A stretch of DNA of 64,000 nt. Source: an uncultured Dorea sp. Its GTDB lineage: Bacteria; Bacillota; Clostridia; Lachnospirales; Lachnospiraceae. Shown here one piece after another: positions 1 to 8,226 of the stretch (its first letter is position 1; each line of letters starts with the position of its first letter). The DNA lies in contig CAJUTH010000002.1 in assembly GCA_910589275.1 (NCBI GenBank), positions 93,978 to 157,977 of the forward strand, written 5' to 3'. Made by a program: the position numbers and the translations under genes. A model generated the notes under the pieces. The model had not been told where the DNA came from. It saw nothing but the letters and a program-made list of their open reading frames with translations, and made no database searches.

Positions 1-78
1 GTAATTCTTGGCAGGCTTGCCAATTATTACGGAGAGGCGTGCGTAAAGGTAGTAGAAAAACCCATTGAAAACAGGTAA
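1..78 (+). CDS. C-terminal end of an unidentified protein (partial)
   Basis: The first 78 bases read open in frame 1 and end in TAA at 76-78, giving 25 residues that finish with VVEKPIENR. The gene begins before the window. The fragment is too short to assign to a family. It lies 61 bases upstream of murI in the same direction. Confidence 0.5.
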   Translation, partial: VILGRLANYYGEACVKVVEKPIENR

Positions 79-139
79 CACATAGGTTACAATATAGGTT
101 GTGCAGCGCTTAGACGAGGAATTTAGAGGGGTTAATAGG

Positions 140-955
140 ATGAAGGATTTGAGAAAAGCGCCGATAGGAGTGTTTGACTCCGGCGTGGGAGGTTTGACTG
201 TAGCAAGAGAGATTATGCGGCAGCTTCCGGATGAGAATATTGTATATTTTGGAGATACCGCCAGACTTCCCTATGGCAGTAAATCAAAGGAGTCTATTAT
301 CCGCTTCTCCAGACAGATTATCCGTTTCTTGAAGACGAGAAATGTGAAGGCGATTGTGATTGCCTGCAATACGGCCACGGCGCAGGCGTTAGAGACGGTA
401 AGACAGGAGTTTGACACGCCGATCATCGGAGTGATTGAGCCGGGAGCAAGAGCCGCCCTTCATGAGACAAAGAATAAGAAAATCGGCGTAGTGGGAACAG
501 AAGGGACGATCTGCAGCCAGATGTATACGAGAGTAATCCATGAGATGGAGCCGGGAGCAGAGGTTTTAGGGAAGGCATGCCCACTGTTTGTTCCTTTGGT
601 GGAGGAAGGATTTACCAGACACCATATTACGGAGGAAGTGATCGATATCTATTTGAAAGAGATGAAGGAGTCGGAGGTTGACACGATGATCCTTGGCTGC
701 ACCCATTATCCGCTGCTGCGTTCTGCGATTATGCAGTATATGGGAGAGGGCGTTCGGATTGTGAATCCCGCATACGAGGCGGCCATGGATTTAAAGAAGC
801 TTCTAAAAGAGCGTAATATGAGCAATGAGAATGAGGAATTTAATAAATATGAGTTTTATGTCAGTGATGCGGCGGAGAAATTCAAACAGTTTGCGAATTC
901 GGTTCTTCCATATAATGTAGAGACGATCCGCCAGATAAATATTGAGGAATTCTAA
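140..955 (+). CDS. murI: Glutamate racemase
   Basis: Converts L-glutamate to D-glutamate for peptidoglycan precursors in the cytosol. The 271-residue protein has the N-terminal FDSGVGGLTV motif and both catalytic cysteines of the family: Cys76 in ACNTATA and Cys187 in GCTHYPLL. An in-frame GTG lies at 101, but the ATG at 140 has an AGAGGGG ribosome site about 8 bases upstream and brings the FDSGVGG motif to its usual distance from the N terminus. The length is normal for MurI. It is followed after 38 bases by a DUF1934 gene and probably co-transcribed with it. Confidence 0.95.
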   Translation: MKDLRKAPIGVFDSGVGGLTVAREIMRQLPDENIVYFGDTARLPYGSKSKESIIRFSRQIIRFLKTRNVKAIVIACNTATAQALETVRQEFDTPIIGVIEPGARAALHETKNKKIGVVGTEGTICSQMYTRVIHEMEPGAEVLGKACPLFVPLVEEGFTRHHITEEVIDIYLKEMKESEVDTMILGCTHYPLLRSAIMQYMGEGVRIVNPAYEAAMDLKKLLKERNMSNENEEFNKYEFYVSDAAEKFKQFANSVLPYNVETIRQINIEEF

Positions 956-993
956 AATATGAAGAAACCGTTCTGTTACAAGGGGAGAGGTCT

Positions 994-1431
994 ATGAAGA
1001 AAGATGTATTGATTAGTATTGCAGGTCTTCACTATGGTCTGCCGGGGGATGAGAGAGAGGACGATCCGATAGAGATCATTACGCCGGCGTCTTATTATCA
1101 GAAAAACGGAAAGCATTATATCATATATGACGAAGTAGCGGAAGGCGTGCCCGGCGCGGTTCGGAATACAGTGAAGATTACTGGAGACACTTCATTTGAA
1201 ATCAGTAAAAGCGGAGCCGGCAATACCCGTATGGTATTTGAAAAGGATAAGATTAATATGACAAGCTATCAGACGCCTTTCGGGGAATTTCTTGTTGGAA
1301 TCCACACGAAGGATCTGCAGACGGATATCCGGGAGGATGAGATTGACGTGAATATTTTTTATGCGCTGGATATCAATAACGAACCGTTTTCAGACAGTCA
1401 GATAAAAGTGAATGTGAGAGGTATTGGATAA
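994..1431 (+). CDS. DUF1934 family protein (YwiB-like beta-barrel)
   Basis: 145 residues, matching DUF1934 in length and pattern: an MKKDVLISI start, then alternating beta-strand segments and TPFGEFLVGI in the second half. The family is predicted to form a small calycin-like barrel; its role is not established. A strong AGGGGAGAGG site lies just before the ATG. It is the last gene of the murI transcript and is followed by a clear hairpin shared with the convergent gene. Confidence 0.8.
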   Translation: MKKDVLISIAGLHYGLPGDEREDDPIEIITPASYYQKNGKHYIIYDEVAEGVPGAVRNTVKITGDTSFEISKSGAGNTRMVFEKDKINMTSYQTPFGEFLVGIHTKDLQTDIREDEIDVNIFYALDINNEPFSDSQIKVNVRGIG

Positions 1432-1468
1432 ACAGGCAACAGGCGTTTATACAAGTATAAAGAAAAAG

Positions 1469-1500
1469 AAAAGATTGCGGGGAACGCAATCTTTTCTGCG
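1469..1500. terminator. Bidirectional rho-independent terminator
   Basis: An 11-bp perfect stem (1469-1479 with 1485-1495) and 5-base loop. A-rich sequence lies on the left and T-rich on the right, so it can stop both the DUF1934 transcript and the convergent membrane-protein gene. Confidence 0.85.
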
Positions 1501-1501
1501 G

Positions 1502-1948
1502 TTATTTATTCTTATTTCTGAATCTTGCGAAGAAGCCCTTCTTCTTTGGCGGCGTAACCAATGGGCCGCGGATGCCCCGTACTGCGGTAATATAGATGCC
1601 GCTCACGGTTGCCTTGACCTCCTTTTTGACAGGAATCTGGTCAAATATAGCTCCGTCGCACATCAGGGACATGATCTTTGGACCGATCTTGGCCTTTACT
1701 ACAGGAACCTTTGAACGCCGCAGGTACTTAGGCGTGTTGTCAACTACAAACTGAGGGAAGCCTGCTTCCTTAAGCTTCATCTTCTTCTTATCAATAATCA
1801 GCATGCTGACCTGCTGAGCGGCAGCCTCAAGCTGTTCCTGCTGTGCATCTTGTTTTTTCTGCATTCTCCGGCCGAGAAAAATCAAGCCGACGAATACGAT
1901 AAGCAAAATAACTGCTATGACTAATAGAACTATTGTAAATGTACTCAC
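1502..1948 (-). CDS. Small single-pass membrane protein, conserved hypothetical
   Basis: 148 residues. An N-terminal hydrophobic segment (about residues 5-25, TIVLLVIAVILLIVFVGLIF) is followed by a basic QKKQDAQQEQ stretch likely to form a coiled coil, a mixed alpha/beta domain, and a Lys/Arg-rich tail. The start is the GTG at 1948, with GAGGAGG 7 bases upstream; the TTG five codons earlier overlaps that ribosome site and is rejected. I do not recognise a named family. The topology suggests a short external N terminus with the domain in the cytosol. Confidence 0.7.
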   Translation of the reverse strand: MSTFTIVLLVIAVILLIVFVGLIFLGRRMQKKQDAQQEQLEAAAQQVSMLIIDKKKMKLKEAGFPQFVVDNTPKYLRRSKVPVVKAKIGPKIMSLMCDGAIFDQIPVKKEVKATVSGIYITAVRGIRGPLVTPPKKKGFFARFRNKNK

Positions 1949-2238
1949 GTAAATCCTCCTCAAAGTGTATTCTCATCCATGCTGTAAACCGAACAGGCAT
2001 GGAGCTAAACTGTTATTTATTTTAACATCGTTTTTATCTCAGCGCAAGAGATTTGAAGTGCAATCATGAAAATCCTGTGAAAAAACTTTTCTTAACTATA
2101 TGATTGTGATATACTTAAGAACGTTTCAGGAATTTCACAGGATATGATCATGAAATATATCAGCGGCCCCAAACGGGCTGGGAGAAAGGAGAATCATTCT
2201 TCTGTCTGAAGCAGGATGAAAGGATGACGGAGGTATTT

Positions 2239-3297
2239 ATGAAGAGAAAAGCAGCAGTATTAGTAACAGGTGTATTGGCGGCGTCGATGTTTCTGGCGGG
2301 ATGTTCTAGTAATAATGCATCCAACGAATATGTGTCGGTCGGCGGATACAAAGGCATAGAAGTGGCGGATATTGCAGAACCGGAAGAGGTAAATGATGAA
2401 AAGGTGGAGGAATATATTGAGGCAGTGCTGTCACAATATGCAGCTCCGGAAGAAATCAAGGATGGAAAGGTAAAGTCCGGAGATACCGTTAACATTGATT
2501 TTGTCGGGAAAATGGACGGAGAGGCGTTTGACGGAGGCAGTTCGGAAGGATTTAATCTGGAGATTGGGTCCGGATCCTTTATTCCGGGATTTGAGGATAG
2601 CATTATTGGACATAAACCGGGGGAAACGTTTGACTGGGATGGGAATTTCCCGGATCCATATACGAACAATCCGGATTTATCTGGGAAGGATGTTACCTTT
2701 ACGATCACTGTGAATTTTATCTGCGGAGAGACGATAACTCCAAAGCTTACGGATGAGTTTGTTCAGACTGTTTCTGAGGAATCAAAAACGGTGGACGAAT
2801 ATAAGAAAGAGGTTGAAAAACAGCTTACCGAGAACGGAACTACAGACTTTGATCTGCAGCTTCAAGACGCCGCATGGCAGGCAGTGCTTGAAAAAGCGGA
2901 GATCAAAGGATATCCGGACGGAGAATTGGAAAAAGTGAAAAAGGAGCTGATCGATCCTTATAAGGAAGCAGCAGAGGCTGAGGAAATAGAATTTGAGGAT
3001 TTTCTGCAGCAATATTATGGAGTGGATGAGAAGGAATTCGAGAAACAGGCGGAGGATGCCGCTAAGGACAGCATTGAGCAAAGACTGGTATCCGAGGCAA
3101 TCGCTAACCAAGAGAAGCTGATCCCCACTGACGCGGAACTAGAAAAAGAATATGAAACTCTCGCAAAGGATTACGGGTACGAAGATGTGGAGAGCATGAA
3201 GGAAGCGGCAGGGGACGAAGAGATATTAAAAGAGATCGTTATTCTGAACCGGGTTAAGGAATTTTTGGCAGAGAATGCCATTCAGGTAAAAGAATAA
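2239..3297 (+). CDS. FKBP-type peptidyl-prolyl isomerase lipoprotein, trigger-factor-like
   Basis: 352 residues starting at ATG 2239, with GGAGG six bases upstream. A lipoprotein signal peptide ends in LAGC. An FKBP-type domain follows at about residues 85-165, with GDTVNIDFVGKMDGEAFDGG, GSGSFIPGFEDSIIGH and DVTFTITVNFI. A long acidic helical domain follows, like the C-terminal chaperone arm of trigger factor. The ribosome-binding N domain of trigger factor is replaced by the lipid anchor. It probably helps fold exported proteins on the outer face of the membrane. It stands alone between a divergent gene and a strong terminator. Confidence 0.88.
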   Translation: MKRKAAVLVTGVLAASMFLAGCSSNNASNEYVSVGGYKGIEVADIAEPEEVNDEKVEEYIEAVLSQYAAPEEIKDGKVKSGDTVNIDFVGKMDGEAFDGGSSEGFNLEIGSGSFIPGFEDSIIGHKPGETFDWDGNFPDPYTNNPDLSGKDVTFTITVNFICGETITPKLTDEFVQTVSEESKTVDEYKKEVEKQLTENGTTDFDLQLQDAAWQAVLEKAEIKGYPDGELEKVKKELIDPYKEAAEAEEIEFEDFLQQYYGVDEKEFEKQAEDAAKDSIEQRLVSEAIANQEKLIPTDAELEKEYETLAKDYGYEDVESMKEAAGDEEILKEIVILNRVKEFLAENAIQVKE

Positions 3298-3316
3298 AAA
3301 TATATGAGAGAAAGAC

Positions 3317-3356
3317 GGCAGGTACTTGTAGAGAAGAAGTACCTGCCATATTTTTT
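3317..3356 (+). terminator. Rho-independent terminator
   Basis: An 11-bp perfect stem (3317-3327 with 3337-3347) followed by a T-rich run, directly after the FKBP lipoprotein gene. Confidence 0.9.
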
Positions 3357-3366
3357 GAAAAAACTC

Positions 3367-3395
3367 TTGACGAATCGATTTTACAGAGATATAAT
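3367..3395 (+). promoter_or_regulatory. Sigma-A promoter for the ABC importer operon
   Basis: TTGACG (3367-3372), a 17-base spacer and a perfect TATAAT (3390-3395), about 120 bases upstream of the substrate-binding lipoprotein gene. Confidence 0.8.
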
Positions 3396-3430
3396 CAAAA
3401 ACGTCAAAACACTTTCGCGAGTTGAAGTGG

Positions 3431-3478
3431 GAAAATATTCACGCGTCAAACTGAGAAAATATTTACGCTTTAAATTGT
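3431..3478 (+). repeat. Two tandem 24-nt imperfect repeats in the leader
   Basis: GAAAATATTCACGC at 3431 recurs 24 bases later as GAAAATATTTACGC at 3455. The copies sit between the promoter and the ribosome site of the ABC receptor gene, so they may be regulator sites or leader RNA elements. No T-box or known riboswitch is apparent. Confidence 0.55.
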
Positions 3479-3517
3479 GAAAGTAATTGAACAATATTAT
3501 TTAGGAGGAAAGGTACT

Positions 3518-4528
3518 GTGAAAAAGAAATTATTATCAGTTATGATGGCAGCCGCACTGGTTCTTTCCCTTGCAGCATGTGGGAATAGTTCAGACAGCGA
3601 AGGAGGAGCAAAGACGGAAGAGGGCGGAGAAGAGGTATCCGGCGGTAGTTATACAATCGGTATCTGCCAGCTTGTCCAGCATGATGCGCTTGACGCGGCT
3701 ACAAAAGGATTTAAGGATGCGCTTACGGAACTCTGCGGCGAGGATGGCGTGACATTTGACGAGCAGAATGCGCAGGGCGAGCATAATATGTGTGCGACGA
3801 TTATTAACCAGTTTGTATCAGACGATGTGGATCTGATCCTTGCCAATGCGACAGACCCGCTGACAACGGCGGCAACGGCAACGGCGGATATCCCGATTAT
3901 CGGAACCTCCGTTACAGACTTTGCGACGGCGCTTCAGATTGAGGACTGGACTGGGGCAACGGGCATTAACGTTTCCGGGACCAGTGATTTAGCGCCTATT
4001 GATGAGCAGGCGGCAATGCTGAAGGAACTTCTGCCGGAAGCAAAGACGGTCGGTATCCTCTACTGTTCGGCCGAGCCGAATTCAAAGTATCAGGCGGAAC
4101 TTTTTGAGGAAGCGCTGAAAGCGGACGATATTGAATGTAAAGAATATACGGCGGCAGATTCCAACGAGATCCAGTCGGTGGTAACAAGCGCGGTATCCGA
4201 GGTGGATGCAATCTATATCCCGACAGATAACACTATGGCGGCGAATACAGAGATTGTAAAGAATGTGTGCGTACCGGCAGAGATCCCGGTAATCGCCGGC
4301 GAGCAGGGAATCTGCACAGGATGCGGCGTCGCAACACTTTCGATCAGCTACTACGATATTGGATATAAAGCCGGCGAAATGGCATACGAGGTACTGGCAA
4401 AGGGAGCGGATATTTCGACGATGGATATTGAATTCGCACCGCAGGTAACCAAGATGTACAACAAGGAAATCTGCGAGGAGCTGAAGCTTACCGTGCCGGA
4501 AGATTATGAGGCAATTGAAGTAGAATAA
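3518..4528 (+). CDS. ABC transporter substrate-binding lipoprotein (TrpX-like family)
   Basis: 336 residues from GTG 3518 with AGGAGG upstream. Signal peptide with LAACG lipobox, a short Ser/Gly/Glu linker, then a periplasmic-binding fold with YTIGICQLVQHDALD and ADIPIIGTSVTD, as in the ABC_sub_bind family that includes the tryptophan/tyrosine receptor TrpX. It is the first of three genes (receptor, permease, ATPase). The ligand cannot be read from sequence; aromatic amino acid uptake is the family-based guess. No T-box was seen upstream, although some trpXYZ operons have one. Confidence 0.85.
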   Translation: MKKKLLSVMMAAALVLSLAACGNSSDSEGGAKTEEGGEEVSGGSYTIGICQLVQHDALDAATKGFKDALTELCGEDGVTFDEQNAQGEHNMCATIINQFVSDDVDLILANATDPLTTAATATADIPIIGTSVTDFATALQIEDWTGATGINVSGTSDLAPIDEQAAMLKELLPEAKTVGILYCSAEPNSKYQAELFEEALKADDIECKEYTAADSNEIQSVVTSAVSEVDAIYIPTDNTMAANTEIVKNVCVPAEIPVIAGEQGICTGCGVATLSISYYDIGYKAGEMAYEVLAKGADISTMDIEFAPQVTKMYNKEICEELKLTVPEDYEAIEVE

Positions 4529-4552
4529 TAACAGAGAATAACAGCAATTGAT

Positions 4553-4576
4553 TTCCTGCCCGTTTCAGGGCAGGAA
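4553..4576 (+). promoter_or_regulatory. Intercistronic hairpin
   Basis: A perfect 9-bp GC-rich stem (TTCCTGCCC with GGGCAGGAA) and 6-base loop between receptor and permease genes. No run of T follows. It may stabilise the receptor mRNA or cause partial termination so that receptor exceeds permease. Confidence 0.6.
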
Positions 4577-4657
4577 GTTTACGTTGCCGCATATTTGGAA
4601 GAAACTGCTGCGGCAGAGATAAATAATCGATATTATATTTGGAGAGGATGTAAAAAG

Positions 4658-5596
4658 ATGATGGCTTATTTTGCAGAATTAGACCCCATGACACTTGTCC
4701 GCGCCCTGCCGGGCAATGTAGCGCAGGGGCTTATATGGGGAATTATGGCGCTGGGGGTATACATTACTTTCCGTATTCTGGATTTCGCAGATTTGACGGT
4801 GGACGGTACGCTGGCAACCGGAGGCGCCGTGGCGGTTATGCTGATACAGGGGGGCATGCACCCGGCGGCGGCTCTTATTTTTTCGACAATTGCAGGAATG
4901 CTTGGCGGGCTTGTGACGGGGATTCTGCATACGGCTTTGGGGATCCCCGGTATTTTGGCAAGCATATTGACTCAGATATCGCTGTATTCGGTGAATCTTA
5001 GGATTATGGGAAAAGCGAACCAGAGTATCGGCATTGGGCAGAAAGGGCTGGTGGCTTCTCTGAGATACGTGTCCGCCGATAACAGTTATCTGTTTTTTGT
5101 GAAATTGATTCTGATCTGTCTGGCGCTGGTGGCGGTAGTATACTGGATGTTTGGAACAGAGATCGGTTCTGCGATCCGTGCAACCGGCTGTAATGAGCAG
5201 ATGGCAAGAGCGCAGGGAATCAACACCAATGTAACAAAGGTAATCGCGCTGATGATTTCCAACGGATTAGTGGGACTAAGCGGAGGTGTATATGCACAGT
5301 ATCAGGGCTCGGCGGACGTCAATTCCGGGCGCGGCGCAATTGTAATCGGACTGGCGGCAGTTATCATAAGCGAAGTGATCTTCGGAAAACTGTGTGCCGG
5401 TAAGAAAATCGCATTTGCATATACCCTGACGGCGGTATTTGTGGGAGCGATCCTGTATTATGCTGCATATGCACTGGTTCTGTGGCTGAAGATGCCTTCG
5501 GATTATATGAAGCTGTTCTCAGCGATCGTTGTTGCAGTTTTCCTTGCGATACCGTATCTGAAGGATAAATATGCCGTAAAACGGAAGGGGGCCTAA
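4658..5596 (+). CDS. ABC transporter permease (TrpY-like)
   Basis: 312 residues starting at ATG 4658 after GGAGAGG; an earlier TTG at 4595 has no ribosome site. About eight to nine hydrophobic segments, with the branched-chain/ribose-type permease signature near GTEIGSAIRATGCNEQMARAQG, where the ATPase docks. It forms the membrane channel for the receptor encoded at 3518 and the ATPase at 5600. The stop is 3 bases from the ATPase ATG, so the two are tightly coupled. Confidence 0.85.
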   Translation: MMAYFAELDPMTLVRALPGNVAQGLIWGIMALGVYITFRILDFADLTVDGTLATGGAVAVMLIQGGMHPAAALIFSTIAGMLGGLVTGILHTALGIPGILASILTQISLYSVNLRIMGKANQSIGIGQKGLVASLRYVSADNSYLFFVKLILICLALVAVVYWMFGTEIGSAIRATGCNEQMARAQGINTNVTKVIALMISNGLVGLSGGVYAQYQGSADVNSGRGAIVIGLAAVIISEVIFGKLCAGKKIAFAYTLTAVFVGAILYYAAYALVLWLKMPSDYMKLFSAIVVAVFLAIPYLKDKYAVKRKGA

Positions 5597-5599
5597 GCT

Positions 5600-6406
5600 A
5601 TGGCGTATATGTTAGAATTATTGAATCTTCATAAGACATTTAACAGAGGGACAATCAATGAGAAGGTTGCGCTAGACGGTGTAAATCTGCAGTTAAATTC
5701 CGGCGATTTTGTTACAATCATCGGCGGGAACGGCGCCGGGAAATCTACGACGCTGAATGCGATTGCTGGAGTCTGGCCTATAGATCAGGGAAGCATTACG
5801 GTAGACGGTGTGGATATTTCGGATCTTTCCGAGCATAAGAGGGCATCCTATCTGGGACGGGTCTTTCAGGATCCTATGACCGGAACGGCGGCTACGATGT
5901 CAATAGAAGAAAATATGGCGATCGCGGCAAGGCGCGGAGGACGACGCGGATTAGGCTGGGGAATTACGAAGAAAGAGCGGAAAGTTTTCAAAGAGCAGCT
6001 AAGAGAGCTGGATCTTGGGCTGGAAGAGCGGCTTAGCAGCAAAGTGGGACTTCTTTCGGGAGGACAGAGGCAGGCAATTACTTTGCTTATGGCGTCGTTA
6101 AAGGAACCGAAACTTCTGCTCCTTGATGAGCATACGGCGGCGCTGGATCCAAAAACGGCGGCCAAGGTGCTGGAATTGTCGGATAAGATTATTGAGGAGC
6201 ATCATTTGACAGCCATGATGGTAACCCATAACATGAAGGACGCCATCACCCATGGCAACCGTCTGGTTATGATGCATGAGGGCAGGATTATCTACGATGT
6301 AGAAGGAGAGGAGAAGAAGAAATTAAAGGTGGCGGATCTCCTGAACAAATTTGAAGAGGCAAGCGGCGGCGAATTTGCCAATGACCGCATGATGCTTGCA
6401 AATTGA
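5600..6406 (+). CDS. ABC transporter ATP-binding protein (TrpZ-like)
   Basis: 268 residues. Walker A GGNGAGKST at about residues 39-47, signature LSGGQRQA, Walker B LLLLDEHTAALDP, and the switch histidine in VTHNMKDA. The glutamate that usually follows the Walker B aspartate is present (DEH). It powers the importer formed with the two preceding genes and is the last gene of that operon. Confidence 0.92.
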   Translation: MAYMLELLNLHKTFNRGTINEKVALDGVNLQLNSGDFVTIIGGNGAGKSTTLNAIAGVWPIDQGSITVDGVDISDLSEHKRASYLGRVFQDPMTGTAATMSIEENMAIAARRGGRRGLGWGITKKERKVFKEQLRELDLGLEERLSSKVGLLSGGQRQAITLLMASLKEPKLLLLDEHTAALDPKTAAKVLELSDKIIEEHHLTAMMVTHNMKDAITHGNRLVMMHEGRIIYDVEGEEKKKLKVADLLNKFEEASGGEFANDRMMLAN

Positions 6407-6415
6407 CGGGCGCCC

Positions 6416-7006
6416 TTAGCGTCCGGAGGGGAAGAAGGGTTTCCATTCTCCGGGTTTTAGTGATTCGTCCAGAATAACAGAATTGATTGAGATACGTTTT
6501 AATGAAATGACACAGCACCGGACCGCTTTTAACATACGGCGGACTTGGTGCTTTTTTCCTTCTGTAATGGTAATCTGTCCGAAAACTACCGGGTGGTCCG
6601 GGCGGTTATGGCGGCTTTGCTCTTGAATCTCAGGATGCAGGGAAGGCAGGACGTCAGACAGGACGGAGGTTCCGGTGACCCGTACTTTGGCCTGGGCGGT
6701 CAGAGCGTGGGCGCCCTTTAATAATACGCCGCTTTCTAACTGACGGATATCTTCGGGCGACAGAGTCCCCATAGCGGCAAATTCGTAGGTTTTTTCCTTC
6801 TTGTGGCTGGGATGAGTCATTTCCTGATTCCACACGCCGTCATCGGTAATAAAAAGAAGCCCTTCGGTAGCCCGGTCAAGCCTTCCGGCGGGGGAGAGAT
6901 TTTCATTATTTAACGCTGTAAAATAGTCCATAACCGTGGGATAACGGTCGTCCCTGCGCGCGCAGACACAGCCGTAGGGTTTGTTGAACATATAGTAGTG
7001 GTACAT
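6416..7006 (-). CDS. Pseudouridine synthase, RsuA/RluE-type catalytic domain only
   Basis: 196 residues, with FNKPYGCVCA at the N terminus, the catalytic-aspartate motif GRLDRATEGLL and the C-terminal GKKHQVRRML of the RsuA/RluB/RluE/RluF family. The N-terminal S4 RNA-binding domain found in RsuA is absent, as in RluE. It isomerises a uridine in rRNA; the exact position is not readable here. AAGGAG lies before the ATG at 7006. It is convergent with the ABC operon and only 9 bases from it. Confidence 0.9.
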   Translation of the reverse strand: MYHYYMFNKPYGCVCARRDDRYPTVMDYFTALNNENLSPAGRLDRATEGLLFITDDGVWNQEMTHPSHKKEKTYEFAAMGTLSPEDIRQLESGVLLKGAHALTAQAKVRVTGTSVLSDVLPSLHPEIQEQSRHNRPDHPVVFGQITITEGKKHQVRRMLKAVRCCVISLKRISINSVILDESLKPGEWKPFFPSGR

Positions 7007-7087
7007 GGCTGCTCCTTATAATAGTGGTGTATTTATTATTTCTGAAATGGGCAGGATTGTCAATTAAATCCAGAATAAAAATGTATA

Positions 7088-7116
7088 TTGAAATTATGTT
7101 TAGCATATGCTATAAT
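7088..7116 (+). promoter_or_regulatory. Promoter of a short transcript, candidate antisense RNA
   Basis: TTGAAA (7088-7093), 17-base spacer, perfect TATAAT (7111-7116). No coding start follows before the terminator at 7161-7200. Confidence 0.7.
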
Positions 7117-7122
7117 ACCGAT

Positions 7123-7200
7123 AGAAAAAGAACAAAGTTATCCATTGATAACAAAAGAACGAACCCCCGAAAGTACTGGCATTGCTTTCGGGGGTTCTTC
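7123..7200 (+). ncRNA. Candidate antisense/small RNA convergent with a small-peptide gene
   Basis: The promoter at 7088-7116 would start transcription near 7123, and a strong hairpin at 7161-7197 ends it near 7200. The RNA of about 80 nt would overlap the 3' untranslated part of the mRNA for the 28-residue peptide encoded on the other strand. This matches the 3'-overlap layout of type I toxin-antitoxin pairs such as bsrG/SR4. The RNA itself is inferred. Confidence 0.5.
7161..7200. terminator. Bidirectional terminator
   Basis: A perfect 13-bp stem (7161-7173 with 7185-7197) containing a CCCCC/GGGGG core, 11-base loop, with T-rich sequence on both exits. Confidence 0.9.
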
Positions 7201-7240
7201 CTCATATACGGTGAGGTTAACCGTTTGGGCTAGTTACCGG

Positions 7241-7327
7241 TTATTCTTCACTGTCTAGCCACTTGATGATGTAGTGACAGGCTACACCAGCCATAACAGC
7301 GATGAAAAAAGAACAAAGGCCTTCCAT
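7241..7327 (-). CDS. 28-residue hydrophobic membrane peptide, type I toxin-like
   Basis: Starts with MEGLCSFF, has one hydrophobic span (FFIAVMAGVACHYII) and ends KWLDSEE then TAA. AAGGGGGTG lies 6 bases before the ATG. Clostridia carry many such single-span peptides ending in a KWLD-like charged tail (remembered pattern). The size, single membrane span, strong ribosome site, 5' hairpin and convergent short RNA resemble type I toxins. No clear promoter was found upstream on this strand. A small structural membrane peptide is the alternative. Confidence 0.65.
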   Translation of the reverse strand: MEGLCSFFIAVMAGVACHYIIKWLDSEE

Positions 7328-7361
7328 GATAACACCCCCTTTCCGACTGCTGCGTTGGGGC

Positions 7362-7381
7362 GGTAACATATTTATGTTACC
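7362..7381. repeat. Palindrome GGTAACAT-N4-ATGTTACC
   Basis: An 8-bp perfect inverted repeat with a 4-base loop. It lies about 35 bases upstream of the small-peptide ATG on the minus strand. It could be an operator or a hairpin in the peptide mRNA leader. Confidence 0.6.
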
Positions 7382-7443
7382 ATAGACGGATTTGTTTTAC
7401 AATAAGATTATGTCATTCTTTTTGGTTTGCGATTCTTCTTTAC

Positions 7444-7472
7444 TTGTCGAAATAGGTATGGTAAAATAAAAT
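7444..7472 (+). promoter_or_regulatory. Candidate promoter of the nucleoside salvage operon
   Basis: TTGTCG (7444-7449), 17-base spacer, TAAAAT (7467-7472), about 65 bases upstream of udk. The -35 match is moderate. Confidence 0.45.
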
Positions 7473-7538
7473 TGTTAATTGTAACGCTGATAGCAAAGCG
7501 GATGGCAGGTATCTGACGGGTAAATGGAGATTCAGGGC

Positions 7539-8159
7539 ATGGATTGTATCGTTATCGGAATAGCCGGTGGTTCTGGCTCAGGAAAGTCTACTTTCACAAA
7601 TAAACTGCGTGATTTGTATGGGGATAAGGTCACTGTAATTTATCATGACAATTATTACAGGAGGAACGACCATCTATCGCTGGAGGAGCGCAGGAATATC
7701 AACTATGACCATCCGGGTTCTCTAGAGACGGACATGCTGATCGAGCATATCAAGATGTTAAAGAGAGGCGAGTCTGTTTTTGGTCCGGTGTATGATTATA
7801 CGGTACATAACCGCAAGGATGAGACTATAGAGATCCGTCCGAATAAGATCATACTTCTAGAGGGGATTATGGTTCTTCAGGATCCGGGTCTCAGGGAGCT
7901 TTTGGATATTAAGATTTATGTGGAAGCAGACGCAGACGAGCGGATACTCAGGCGGCTTACCCGGGATGTAAAGGAGCGGGGGCGCGATATCGACAGTGTG
8001 ATCAACCAGTATCTTCAGAGTGTGAAGCCCATGCACTATATCTATGTGGAACCTACGAGGGCTACTGCGGATATTGTCATAAACAGCGGCAAGAATCCGG
8101 TTGCATTTGACCTTGTCAGGACGAAGATTGACAGCCTGCTTCAGGAACAACGGGTGTGA
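7539..8159 (+). CDS. udk: Uridine kinase
   Basis: Phosphorylates uridine and cytidine to UMP and CMP. P-loop GGSGSGKST near the N terminus, HDNYYRRNDHLSLEER, the NYDHPGSLE substrate loop and DVKERGRD are all typical of Udk. The ATG at 7539 has a GGAG about nine bases upstream; an ATG at 7524 in the same frame has no good ribosome site but cannot be excluded. First gene of a run of salvage genes reaching deoB at 18873. Confidence 0.92.
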   Translation: MDCIVIGIAGGSGSGKSTFTNKLRDLYGDKVTVIYHDNYYRRNDHLSLEERRNINYDHPGSLETDMLIEHIKMLKRGESVFGPVYDYTVHNRKDETIEIRPNKIILLEGIMVLQDPGLRELLDIKIYVEADADERILRRLTRDVKERGRDIDSVINQYLQSVKPMHYIYVEPTRATADIVINSGKNPVAFDLVRTKIDSLLQEQRV

Positions 8160-8226
8160 TGGATGGGAATAGAGATATGAGAGTTGTATCTTTATTCTCT
8201 TTTTTATCAGCAGAGGAGGAACGACT

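Noticed and set aside
1424..1714. Plus-strand ORF overlapping the DUF1934 stop
   Set aside because: Crosses the bidirectional terminator and is antisense to the minus-strand membrane protein gene, which has a proper ribosome site.
3367..3517. T-box or SAM-type riboswitch before the TrpX-like gene
   Set aside because: The leader is only about 120 bases, and no T-box core or terminator-antiterminator pair was found.
7024..7233. Plus-strand ORF of 69 codons
   Set aside because: No ribosome site, runs through the promoter and terminator hairpin of the small RNA, and has no protein-like pattern.
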